A DNA stretch of 12,921 nt from an uncultured Leucobacter sp. Its GTDB lineage: Bacteria > Actinomycetota > Actinomycetes > Actinomycetales > Microbacteriaceae. The stretch spans positions 1-12,921 of the forward strand of contig CAMFIY010000045.1 in assembly GCA_945952575.1 (NCBI GenBank). Reading direction: 5' to 3'. Positions 1 through 7,701 of the stretch are shown here, one piece after another (the stretch's first letter is position 1; each line of letters opens with the position of its first letter). The notes under the pieces are model-generated. The model was not told where the DNA came from. It did no database searches and saw nothing but the letters and a program-made list of their open reading frames with translations. The position numbers and the translations under genes are program-made.

Positions 1-3000
1 GCCCGGCGTCCCCGGCTGACCTGCCCTCTCCGAGCGCTGCCTCGGAGTCCCCGCCTCCTTCGGACCGCCCGCCTTCTTCGGCGGCGTCTCCTCGCCCGGG
101 ATCGTCGGCACGGCCGGCGGCACGGAGACGGTCTGCTCGACCGCATGGATGTCGGCGTGCTCGGCGACCGCAGACTCTCCGCCGTCTCCGTCGATGACCG
201 AGAGGTACTCGAAGACGGTCAGGGTCTTGCCCGCGTAGCCCTTCGGAACGGTGAACCCGACGTCCACGGAACCGGCCGCGGTCGCGGGCGAGAAGGCGCG
301 CTCCGCCGTGATGCCGGTGGGCTTCGCCGTGACCTCGCCGGTCACGCTGTCGGTGACCTTCTCCATGAGTTCGCCGCGCAGGACGTACGGCCGACCCGGC
401 TCCAGGCCGTGGTAGGCGACGGCGTCGATCACGGTCCCGCCCTTCGGTGCGAGCTTCGAGCCGTCGGCCGTGGTGCCGAGGCCCACCGGCGTGATCGTCG
501 CGCTGGATCCGCCGATCCGGTTCACGATCTTCTCCTGCGACCTCGGGTCCGTGACCTTCACCGCGAAGTAGAGTGGGATGCGGGTGTCGGCCGCACTCGA
601 CGGGATGACCGTGCCGTCCTGCTGCGCGATCGTGATCGTACCGTTCAGATACGAGGCCACGAACTTGCCGGCTGGCAGATCGACGTCTGCGGTGCTGGCG
701 ATCGCCCCCGGGTCGTTCGCAGCCGCGTCGTCCTCGCCGATGAAGCCGAGGAAGTCGACGCCGGCCGGGAGCACGTCCTCGACCGCGACGAGCGGAACCT
801 CGGTGTAGCTGCCGTGCGGGATGATCTCGACGCGATAGACGAACACGTCCTGCAGCAGCCTGCCGCTCGAATCGGTGCCGACCGGGAGATCCGTCACCCA
901 TTCCCCGGCTCCGCCGTTGCCGAGCCGATCGAACAGGCGCTTGCGCACCTCGGCCTCGTCACCGTACGAGGTGATCTCCCGGTTCGCATCCACCGACCAA
1001 TGCGTCGGGCGGCCGTCCTTGCCGTAGAGGGTCGCCTTGTTCGTGATCTCCAGGGTCTCCTGCTTCGCCAGCGGGCGGGTCTGCAGCGTGAGCTTAACGA
1101 TCCAGTCCCCGGCGCCCGCCTGGGCGACCTTCGTCTTGCCCGCATCGGTCAGCGCGAACGCCAGGCCGCGATCCTCGAGCGTGACGCTGAAGTCCACGCC
1201 CTTCGCGAGCGGGATGGATCCGTAGCTGCTGGTCGCGTCGACCAGGCTCAGCCCGTCCCCCAGGTCGAAGATCGATCGATCCACGTGATCGACGATCGTG
1301 AGATCCGCGAGCGCGGCTCCCGAGGCCGCCTTCGCCCGCAGCGCGTACATCACGGTGCCGCGCTCGCCCGGCTTGACGACGGGCTGCTCGGTCGTGCCGG
1401 TCTTCTGGAACACGGTCGAGTCGTTGACGCCGCCCGTGGTGTCGGGCAGGTCGACCACGGTGAGGTCGGCGTAGGCGTTGTAGGTCTTGCCGTTGTAGTG
1501 GAAGCCGGCGGTGTTGCGCAGCAGGTACGCGGTCGCGTCCTGGATCGTGGTCGTGCCGCCGCGGGGCAGGCCCTCGATGGTCACCAGCTGCGCCAGTGCG
1601 GAGATGCGCACGGTGCGGTCCGTGCTCGCACCCACGTTGACGAGCAGGCGCTGGCCGTCGACGCAGTAGCGGTTCGCGTAGGCGTCGGCCGCGAAATCGG
1701 CGGCGCTCGGGCAGTCGCTCGCCCGGCTGAGCGGGAGCGCTGCACCGGTGGCCTTGTCCGTCGCCGTGATGAAGCCGTCGGCACCGCTCTTCCAGACCAT
1801 CTGCGCCGGCAGGACGTCGCTGATCACCGCATTGGTCGTGAGCGTGCCGCTCGCCGCGAACTTGTCGAGCGCGGAGTCGAGCGAGTAGCGCACGTCGAGC
1901 GGAGCCTTCAGCTTGCCGGTCTCGTCGGTCTCGACGTTCGCCCGCTTCGCGGAGTCCGCATCGACGAACTCGCCCGACTTGCCGAACACCGCAGATCCCG
2001 CCGGCTCTCCCCCGGTGCCCGGGTTCGAGGTGCCCGCCTTGGTGCCGCTGATCGCGAAGGTCGAGGTCGACTCGACGCCGCCGAACGCAGCGGTGTTGGT
2101 GAGGCGGATCGAGAAGGCGCCGCTCGCACTGCCGAGCGCGTCGTACGCGGCCTGCAGCTGAGCCTGGACCGCGGCGAGATCGGTAATCTTGGCCGAGTAG
2201 GTGATCCTCAGCTGCGTGTTCGCGGCGAGATCCCTGGTCGTGCTGAACCCGTTGCGCCCGTCCGTCTGCGTGAGCGTCGGGGAGAAGGGGATCTGCTCGA
2301 CATGCTTGTTCAGGCCATCCGCGTCCCAGCTGGTGATCCGGGCGGCGAAGGATCCGGCCACGTAGTCCATCCCGGCCGGCAGCAGATCGCTGATCGCGAG
2401 GCCCGGCTTCGCCGAGGTGGTCGAGTAGTCGAGCGTGTAGTCGCGCACCAGCTCGGCGCGCGGATCGAGCGTGACCACTCCGTCCGTCACGGTGACGTAT
2501 CCGCTGAGGTTGCCGGGCCCGGTCTTCTTCTGTCCGTCCGTGACGTTCTCGAACTCGTCGCCGTCCTCCTTGACGATCACGGTGACCGAGGGCTGCTGCT
2601 CGCCGTCGATGTTCCAGACGATCTCCTCGAAGCCGCTGCCCTGCTCGGCCCGGGTCACCGAGAACTTGAGGTCGAAGACACCCTGGTTGATCTCGTCCGG
2701 CCAGTCCGCGTCCCTGAACTGCACCGAGAAGGCGCCGCCCTGTGCGGTGATGGACTGCACTGCGGTGTTCCCGGCCGGCACGGAGGTGGGTAGGACGGTG
2801 ATGTTGTCGCCGAAGCCGACCGTGTAGGTCTTCCCCCTGGCATCCGCGTTGTACTGGAAGCGCAGCGTCAGCACATCGCCTTCCTTCACCACCGCGGTGC
2901 CGTCGTAGGTCTCGCCGTTCAGCAGCAGCTTCGAATTGTAGATGCCGCTGCCCGCCGCGTGCGCCGCAGTCGCGTTCTGCGATGCGAGGCCGAAGAAGGC

Positions 3001-3075
3001 CAGCAGCATCGTCAACGCGATCGCGAGGGTTCGGGCGGCCCAACCCCGCGTCGTGCCGCTTGTCTGCTCTGTCAT
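1..3075 (-). CDS. VaFE-repeat surface-anchored adhesin, C-terminus off the window (partial)
   Basis: This is a secreted cell-wall adhesin or pilin-like protein. The frame is open for 1,025 codons from ATG 3075 to the left edge. GGAGG lies 5-6 nt before the start. Residues 1-41 form a signal peptide (hydrophobic LAIALTMLLAFFGLA, cleavage probably near AHAA). Residues 42-190 resemble an Ig-like adhesin N-domain. Three DUF11/isopeptide-type modules follow, marked by D-[LV]-LPA at 230-234, 420-424 and 767-771. Residues 880-985 match a VaFE (ester-bond) domain: DAVAYHGLEPGRPYVLRGEL, TVFEYL, then EHADI and EQTV. The predicted Thr881-Gln981 ester would use Glu956 and His973. The only cysteines, C455 and C471, could form a disulfide. 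From residue 985 the chain is Pro/Lys/Gly-rich, like a wall-spanning stalk, so an LPXTG-type signal is expected beyond the edge. The ligand is unknown. Family call firm, domain borders approximate. Confidence 0.9.
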   Translation of the reverse strand, partial: MTEQTSGTTRGWAARTLAIALTMLLAFFGLASQNATAAHAAGSGIYNSKLLLNGETYDGTAVVKEGDVLTLRFQYNADARGKTYTVGFGDNITVLPTSVPAGNTAVQSITAQGGAFSVQFRDADWPDEINQGVFDLKFSVTRAEQGSGFEEIVWNIDGEQQPSVTVIVKEDGDEFENVTDGQKKTGPGNLSGYVTVTDGVVTLDPRAELVRDYTLDYSTTSAKPGLAISDLLPAGMDYVAGSFAARITSWDADGLNKHVEQIPFSPTLTQTDGRNGFSTTRDLAANTQLRITYSAKITDLAAVQAQLQAAYDALGSASGAFSIRLTNTAAFGGVESTSTFAISGTKAGTSNPGTGGEPAGSAVFGKSGEFVDADSAKRANVETDETGKLKAPLDVRYSLDSALDKFAASGTLTTNAVISDVLPAQMVWKSGADGFITATDKATGAALPLSRASDCPSAADFAADAYANRYCVDGQRLLVNVGASTDRTVRISALAQLVTIEGLPRGGTTTIQDATAYLLRNTAGFHYNGKTYNAYADLTVVDLPDTTGGVNDSTVFQKTGTTEQPVVKPGERGTVMYALRAKAASGAALADLTIVDHVDRSIFDLGDGLSLVDATSSYGSIPLAKGVDFSVTLEDRGLAFALTDAGKTKVAQAGAGDWIVKLTLQTRPLAKQETLEITNKATLYGKDGRPTHWSVDANREITSYGDEAEVRKRLFDRLGNGGAGEWVTDLPVGTDSSGRLLQDVFVYRVEIIPHGSYTEVPLVAVEDVLPAGVDFLGFIGEDDAAANDPGAIASTADVDLPAGKFVASYLNGTITIAQQDGTVIPSSAADTRIPLYFAVKVTDPRSQEKIVNRIGGSSATITPVGLGTTADGSKLAPKGGTVIDAVAYHGLEPGRPYVLRGELMEKVTDSVTGEVTAKPTGITAERAFSPATAAGSVDVGFTVPKGYAGKTLTVFEYLSVIDGDGGESAVAEHADIHAVEQTVSVPPAVPTIPGEETPPKKAGGPKEAGTPRQRSERAGQPGTPG

Positions 3076-3080
3076 CGTGT

Positions 3081-3086
3081 CCTCCC
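3081..3086 (-). promoter_or_regulatory. Ribosome binding site of the adhesin gene
   Basis: The minus strand reads GGGAGGACACG directly before ATG 3075. This places a strong Shine-Dalgarno core 5-6 nt from the start and fixes the start choice; the signal peptide begins a few codons later. Confidence 0.75.
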
Positions 3087-3092
3087 TGTGTA

Positions 3093-3115
3093 CTCGAGAC
3101 TCCCGGGGTCTCGAG
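3093..3115 (-). repeat. 8-bp perfect inverted repeat (hairpin) in the adhesin mRNA leader
   Basis: CTCGAGAC (3093-3100) and GTCTCGAG (3108-3115) pair perfectly around a 7-nt loop. The hairpin ends about 7 nt upstream of the Shine-Dalgarno sequence. As RNA it could protect the 5' end or tune ribosome access; as DNA it could be an operator. No T-run follows on the minus strand, so it is not a typical terminator of the upstream regulator gene. Confidence 0.55.
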
Positions 3116-3225
3116 GCCCTGGCCCGACGCGCGGATCAGGCAGTGTGCTCTGGTCCGCATCGGACGGGCCGGTCACACAGAGAACGGGGAGGGGAGGGGT
3201 TCGTTACGCCGGTTTCGGAGAGTTA

Positions 3226-3238
3226 GGTAATTCTTACC
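3226..3238. promoter_or_regulatory. 13-bp AT-rich dyad, possible operator between regulator and adhesin
   Basis: GGTAA-TTC-TTACC is a perfect 5-bp dyad in an AT-rich patch within very GC-rich DNA. It sits about 20 bp past the regulator stop and about 150 bp before the adhesin start. The rest of the 183-bp gap (3076-3258) holds the leader hairpin and a G-rich run on the plus strand. I see no convincing sigma-70 promoter there. The operator role is inference from position and symmetry. Confidence 0.3.
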
Positions 3239-3258
3239 GGGGTCACCGCCGCGCGGGA

Positions 3259-5832
3259 TCAGTCCTCTGCGAGGCCACCCTCGCCGAACGACCGTTCGGC
3301 CGAGAACCATCGCCGCAGACCCTCACGGTCGGCGAGCTCGAGCTTGCCGTACACCTTGGCGAGGTGCGCGTCCACGGTCCGCACCGATAGGTGCAGGCGC
3401 TCCGCGATGAGCTTGCTCGCATAGCCGAGCGACGGGAGGAGTGCCACCTCGCGCTCGCGCCCGGAAAGACCGGTCGTCTGGGGCAGCGGCACCCACATGC
3501 CGAGATCGGCCAGCAGGCGTACCTCGGGTTCGGAGACGTCGGTGGCGATCCCGCCCTCGGCGATCCACTCCACGTGGCTCAGGATCACCGCACCGACCGA
3601 TGGGTCGACGCTCGTCCCCAGTTCCCGCGCCCGGGCCCGTACGGCGCCCGCGAGTCTCTTCGACTCCACCGCGGCGAGGTGGAGCGCCTGGAGTTCGATC
3701 AGGTCCAGGCCGCGCTCCCTCGCCCACTGCGCCAGCGCCAGCGCCTCCTGGCCCGGTTGCCCGATGCGCATCCACTGCAGCGCCTGCACCATCAGCCTCC
3801 TTCGCACGCCGGCCAACGCGCGGGAGAGCCCGCGATCGCTCCGGCGCGCCCGCTGCAGCGCGGCGACGGCGTCCTCGAGCTCCCCGAGCGCCGCGGAGGA
3901 GAGCGCGCGGATCGCGTGCAGCAGGGGCGCGATCCCGGACGGATCCCTGGGCGGGAGATCCTCCAGCAGGAGTTCCGAGAGCGCCAGAGCATCCCGCCAT
4001 CGCGCCTCGCTCAGCGCCAGCAGCGCGCGGCTCAGACCGACGAATCCGCTGAGCCGCTCGAAGGGCGCCGCGTCGCGCAGCCCGCCGTCGATCTCGTCGA
4101 GCACCGCGGAGGCCGTGCCCAGATCACCCTTCGCCCAGTGCCCGATGAACCAGGCGAAACCCTGCTGCTCGGCGGTGTCATCGAGCGGCGCCCGACCCAG
4201 GAGATTGACGTGGTAAGCGGCATCTGCCGACCGGATCGCCTCGCCGATCCGCCCCTCCTGGAGGCGGACCAGCGCTACGGCGGAACGCGCCGGTGCCCGG
4301 ACCCACTCGAGGATCCGCCCGCGCTCCTGCTCCCCGCGGTCCGAAGCCCGCACCGTCGCGTAGTCCCCGGCCCAGAGCGCCAGTCGGACCCTGGTCGTCC
4401 GCACGGCCTCGCGCGAGATCTCGTCGCTCTCCGAGAGGAGCCGCTCGATCGCATCGAGCTCTCCGAACACCTGATCGAGATCGCGTCCCTCGGCGAAGTC
4501 GTGGTCGATGCGTGAGAGCTCCAGCCGAGTCCGCAGGGCGGCGGGCAGCGCCTCGGCGGCGAGGGGATCCGCGAGCAGCTGTTCGGCGACGGCACGCGCG
4601 GCGGCGAGCGCGACGTCGTCGCCGATCAGCCGCGACAGATTGGCCGATCGGAGCGAAGCCGCCGCCGCGTCGTCGGCATCGGCATTCGCCGAGAGCACGC
4701 CGACCACCCGCAGGAGCAGCCTGGGGTCCGCGGCGGCGCCGGCGATCGACACCGCCCGGGCGATGTCGTCGACCGGCACCGGGCGCCCGCCCTCGATCCC
4801 GAAGAGGATCCGACGGCTCAGTTCGTCCGGCGTCTCGGCGGGCGCCGCGGATGCGCCGCTCGCCGCGGTCAGGGCGTCGAAGAGTCCCGCGAATCGTTCG
4901 ATGCGCCGCGACGGCGCCATCGATTCGCGGATCGCCCGGCCGTTCACCGGGATCGCCAGTTCCAGTCCGTGCCGCCCGCCGGGCAGATCCCGCGATCTCA
5001 GCACGTCCCGTTCCAGCAGATCCTCCGTGACCTCGGGGTCGAGCAGGCGGAGCAGTGCGGGTTCGGCCATCGGCTCGGCGAGCGCGACCGTCTCGAGCAC
5101 GGTCCGCTCGGCCTCCGTGTACCCGCTCGCGAGCTCCTCGACCAGCTCCTCCGGCAGCGCGTCCTCGTCCGGCGGCACCCAGACGAGCCCATGCCGGCGA
5201 CGCAGCGCGCCGCTCCGCTCGTTCGCCCGCAGCTGCACCAGCAGCGCGTGGTGCTCCCCTCCGCTCGCCGCGTGCCAGCGACGCAGGGTCGTCGGCTCGA
5301 TGCGCGCGCCGCCGAGGCGGTCGGTCAGCGACTGCTCGGCCTCCGCCAGATCCAGCGGGGCCACGGTGACGCGGGCGGTGCGCGCACCGTCGAGGATCGC
5401 GGCTCCTCCGGTGAGGTCGCTCGCAGTCGCGATGATGCGCGGCCCGACGGTGACCCGGCCCGATGGCCGGACGCCCGGGGCGCCGCCGGCGGGGAGGCGG
5501 AGACGCCGCAGCGCCGCGAGAGGGCCGTCACCGTAGCGGTCGGCGTCGTGCAGCACGAGGATCGGAGCCGAGACCCCCTGACGCGGTCCACCCGCAGCGG
5601 CCGAGCCGAGCAGCTCGGAGTCCAGTGCTTCGAGCGCCGCTCCGTCCGGCACGACGATCACCTCGACCCGTTCGTCGCCGAACGACCCCGCCCCGGCCTC
5701 GACGAGCCGCGCGGCGGCCTCGGCGACCGCCAGGGCGAGCCGGGACCTGCCGGAGCCGGGGCGACCGAGCAGCAGCACCGTTCCACCGGCCGTCGCCACT
5801 GTCTCGGCGATCCGATCCACCTGTCTCCGCAT
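3259..5832 (-). CDS. LAL-type LuxR family transcriptional regulator (AAA/STAND ATPase + HTH)
   Basis: An 857-residue regulator, the usual size for large ATP-binding LuxR (LAL/MalT-like) proteins. The N-terminal P-loop is GRPGSGRS at residues 23-30, with Arg29 where the conserved Walker A lysine is expected. A Walker B-like ILVLHDAD lies near residues 90-97, and RIIATASDL follows as a sensor-like strand. The middle (about 250-770) is Ala/Leu/Arg-rich and helical, as in the TPR-like arms of such proteins. The C-terminal LuxR HTH (about 785-845) is canonical: LSGREREV, then YASKLIAERLHLSVRTVDAH and KVYGKLEL. No receiver domain is present. It lies upstream of the adhesin on the same strand, which suggests local control. 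ATG 5832 has no Shine-Dalgarno and an in-frame stop lies 12 nt upstream; GTG at codon 5, preceded by GGAG, is an alternative start. The ligand is unknown. Confidence 0.9.
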   Translation of the reverse strand: MRRQVDRIAETVATAGGTVLLLGRPGSGRSRLALAVAEAAARLVEAGAGSFGDERVEVIVVPDGAALEALDSELLGSAAAGGPRQGVSAPILVLHDADRYGDGPLAALRRLRLPAGGAPGVRPSGRVTVGPRIIATASDLTGGAAILDGARTARVTVAPLDLAEAEQSLTDRLGGARIEPTTLRRWHAASGGEHHALLVQLRANERSGALRRRHGLVWVPPDEDALPEELVEELASGYTEAERTVLETVALAEPMAEPALLRLLDPEVTEDLLERDVLRSRDLPGGRHGLELAIPVNGRAIRESMAPSRRIERFAGLFDALTAASGASAAPAETPDELSRRILFGIEGGRPVPVDDIARAVSIAGAAADPRLLLRVVGVLSANADADDAAAASLRSANLSRLIGDDVALAAARAVAEQLLADPLAAEALPAALRTRLELSRIDHDFAEGRDLDQVFGELDAIERLLSESDEISREAVRTTRVRLALWAGDYATVRASDRGEQERGRILEWVRAPARSAVALVRLQEGRIGEAIRSADAAYHVNLLGRAPLDDTAEQQGFAWFIGHWAKGDLGTASAVLDEIDGGLRDAAPFERLSGFVGLSRALLALSEARWRDALALSELLLEDLPPRDPSGIAPLLHAIRALSSAALGELEDAVAALQRARRSDRGLSRALAGVRRRLMVQALQWMRIGQPGQEALALAQWARERGLDLIELQALHLAAVESKRLAGAVRARARELGTSVDPSVGAVILSHVEWIAEGGIATDVSEPEVRLLADLGMWVPLPQTTGLSGREREVALLPSLGYASKLIAERLHLSVRTVDAHLAKVYGKLELADREGLRRWFSAERSFGEGGLAED

Positions 5833-5892
5833 CGTGGTTTCAGACTACTGCCGACCGCCTGCAGACCGACACTCTGGTGGTAGCCTGCGTGA
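5833..5892. promoter_or_regulatory. 60-bp divergent promoter region, possibly two leaderless promoters
   Basis: The regulator (minus) and the mutase (plus) diverge across only 60 bp, and neither start has a clear Shine-Dalgarno sequence. A TANNNT -10-like hexamer lies just before each: TAGTCT on the minus strand (5842-5847) and TAGCCT on the plus strand (5881-5886), 9 and 6 nt from the ATGs. That spacing fits leaderless or near-leaderless transcripts, which are common in Actinobacteria. No good -35 box is visible for either, so this stays tentative. Confidence 0.35.
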
Positions 5893-7701
5893 ATGGGAGA
5901 CGGGGGCATCGGATCGCTCGCTGCACGCGTGCGCGAGTGGATCGGGATAGATCCCGACCCCGAGACCCGGGCCGACACGCAGGCCCTGCTGCTCCTGGCC
6001 GAATCGGGTGATCCCCGGGCCGTGGCGGAGCTCCGCGATGCGTTCCACGGGCGGCTGCGGTTCGGGACCGCCGGCCTGCGCGCCGAACTCGGCGCCGGAC
6101 CGCGCCGGATGAACCGGGTCGTGGTCGCCCAGAGCAGCGCCGGGCTCGCCGCATTTCTGCACGAACGCGCAGGGCGGCGCGCCTCCTCGTCGATGCGGGA
6201 GGGCCTCGGTGCTCCGCAGGCGCCCTCGGTGATCGTCGGATTCGACGGGCGCGTCAACAGCGATGTGTTCGCGCGGGACGCCGCCGAGGTGCTCGCCGGC
6301 GCCGGGCTCGACGTGGTCCTCCTGCCCGAGCCGCTGCCGACCCCGGTGACGGCGTTCGCCGTGCGCCACCTCCGCGCATCCGCGGGCGTCATGATCACCG
6401 CCAGCCACAACCCGCCGCGCGACAACGGCTACAAGATCTATCTCGGGGACGAGGACGGCGGCGCCCAGGTCGCGCCGCCGGACGACCGCAGGATCGCCGC
6501 GCTGATCGAGCAGGAACTCGCCCGATGCGGACCCGTGCCCGCGCGCTCCGAGAACTATCGGCTCGCCGGGTCGGAGCTCGTCGACGCATACGTCGCCGCC
6601 ACGGCGGGCGCGGTGCGATCCGGCCGGTCCGCCGACTCCGCGAAGACGACGCCGCAGCCCGTCGTGGTCTACACCGCTATGCACGGCGTCGGAGCCGGGG
6701 TGTCCCGTCGGGTGTTCTCGCTCGCCGGCCTGCCCGAGGCGATCCCGGTCGACGAGCAGGACCGGCCCGACGGCGGGTTCCCCACCGTCGTCTACCCGAA
6801 TCCGGAGGAGCGTCAGGCGCTCGAGCTCGCGTTCGAGCTCGCCGCATCGCACGGCGCCCACTACGTCGTCGCGCACGATCCGGACGCCGATCGCCTGGCC
6901 CTCGCCGCACCCCGCCCCGACGACCCGAGCCGATTCCGCCGCCTGAGCGGCAACCAGCTGGGGCTGCTGCTGGGATGGCGCGCCGCCGAGCGCGAACGGG
7001 CGGCAGCGGAACGGGAGCAGCGCACGCCCGGCGGCACGCTCGCCAACACCATCGTGAGCTCGCCGGCCCTCGGCGCCGTGGCCCGCGCCTACGGTCTCGA
7101 CCATGCGGAGACGCTCGCCGGGTTCAAGTGGGTGGCCCGCGTGCCCGGGCTGCTCTTCGGCTTCGAGGAGTCCCTCGGTTATCTGACCGACCCGCAGGTC
7201 GTCGCCGACAAGGACGGCGTCTCGGCCGCCGCCGAGGCCCTCGCGCTCGTCTGCGAGCTGCACGCTTCGGGACGCACGGTCTGGCAGCTGCTCGACGAGG
7301 CCAGTGAGCGCTTCGGACACTTCGCGAGCGCGCAGATCGTGCTGCGGAGATCCCGCGTCGCCGAGGTCGAGGCGCTCTCCGCGTGGGTGCGCGAGCATCC
7401 GCCGGTCGCGTTCGGCGAGATCCCCGTGGCCCGGGTGCGCGACTTCCGCACCCCGGGGCTCGCGCCGGTGCGTGCGAACGTGCTCGCCTACGATCTGGCC
7501 GACGGCTCGCGCGTCATGATCCGCCCCAGCGGCACCGAGCCGAAGCTGAAGGTCTATCTCGACGCCTTCAGCGACGTCGGGTCCGCGGCGGATCGACGGG
7601 CGGCCACCCGGGCGGCCCTCGGCCCGATCGAGGCGGCGGTGCGCAGCTATCTCGACGGCGCCGCGCTCGGCGCCGAACCCGACCGAGGCGAGGCGCTATG
7701 A
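5893..7701 (+). CDS. Phospho-sugar mutase (phosphoglucomutase/phosphomannomutase, PGM2-like)
   Basis: A cytoplasmic alpha-D-phosphohexomutase of 602 residues that moves phosphate between C1 and C6 (or C1 and C5) of sugar phosphates. All four family motifs are intact. FGTAGLR begins at residue 57. The phosphoserine loop TASHNP carries catalytic Ser171. The metal loop DPDADR gives Asp329, Asp331 and Asp333. The sugar-specificity loop is GFEESLGY (423-430), and the phosphate-binding loop is RPSGTEP (544-550). The length and the FEES loop favour the PGM2-like branch. Glucose, mannose and pentose phosphates all remain possible, so I give no symbol. The next gene overlaps the stop by 4 bp, so the two are probably co-translated. 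No Shine-Dalgarno precedes ATG 5893, fitting a leaderless message. Confidence 0.93.
   Translation: MGDGGIGSLAARVREWIGIDPDPETRADTQALLLLAESGDPRAVAELRDAFHGRLRFGTAGLRAELGAGPRRMNRVVVAQSSAGLAAFLHERAGRRASSSMREGLGAPQAPSVIVGFDGRVNSDVFARDAAEVLAGAGLDVVLLPEPLPTPVTAFAVRHLRASAGVMITASHNPPRDNGYKIYLGDEDGGAQVAPPDDRRIAALIEQELARCGPVPARSENYRLAGSELVDAYVAATAGAVRSGRSADSAKTTPQPVVVYTAMHGVGAGVSRRVFSLAGLPEAIPVDEQDRPDGGFPTVVYPNPEERQALELAFELAASHGAHYVVAHDPDADRLALAAPRPDDPSRFRRLSGNQLGLLLGWRAAERERAAAEREQRTPGGTLANTIVSSPALGAVARAYGLDHAETLAGFKWVARVPGLLFGFEESLGYLTDPQVVADKDGVSAAAEALALVCELHASGRTVWQLLDEASERFGHFASAQIVLRRSRVAEVEALSAWVREHPPVAFGEIPVARVRDFRTPGLAPVRANVLAYDLADGSRVMIRPSGTEPKLKVYLDAFSDVGSAADRRAATRAALGPIEAAVRSYLDGAALGAEPDRGEAL

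Noticed and set aside
145..2793. Very long plus-strand frame (882 codons) opposite the adhesin
   Set aside because: It is antisense to a frame with signal peptide, DUF11 and VaFE motifs. Its own product is Arg/Gly/Val-rich with no domain, a usual shadow in high-GC DNA.
1094..3160. Long minus-strand frame overlapping the adhesin (688 codons)
   Set aside because: It is another frame of the same strand. The product is low-complexity Arg/Ala-rich, whereas the 3075 start gives a signal peptide and known domains.
3185..3200. G-quadruplex in the adhesin upstream region
   Set aside because: Only three clean G4 runs are adjacent; a fourth is lacking within a usual loop distance.
5845..7398. 517-codon minus-strand frame opposite the mutase
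   Set aside because: It is antisense to an intact mutase with all four catalytic motifs, and has no recognisable domain or ribosome site.
7383..7697. Upstream extension of the nnrD frame into the mutase gene
   Set aside because: The extension overlaps conserved mutase codons, is Arg/Gly-rich and non-homologous. The ATGA overlap at 7698 with GAGG upstream is the better start.
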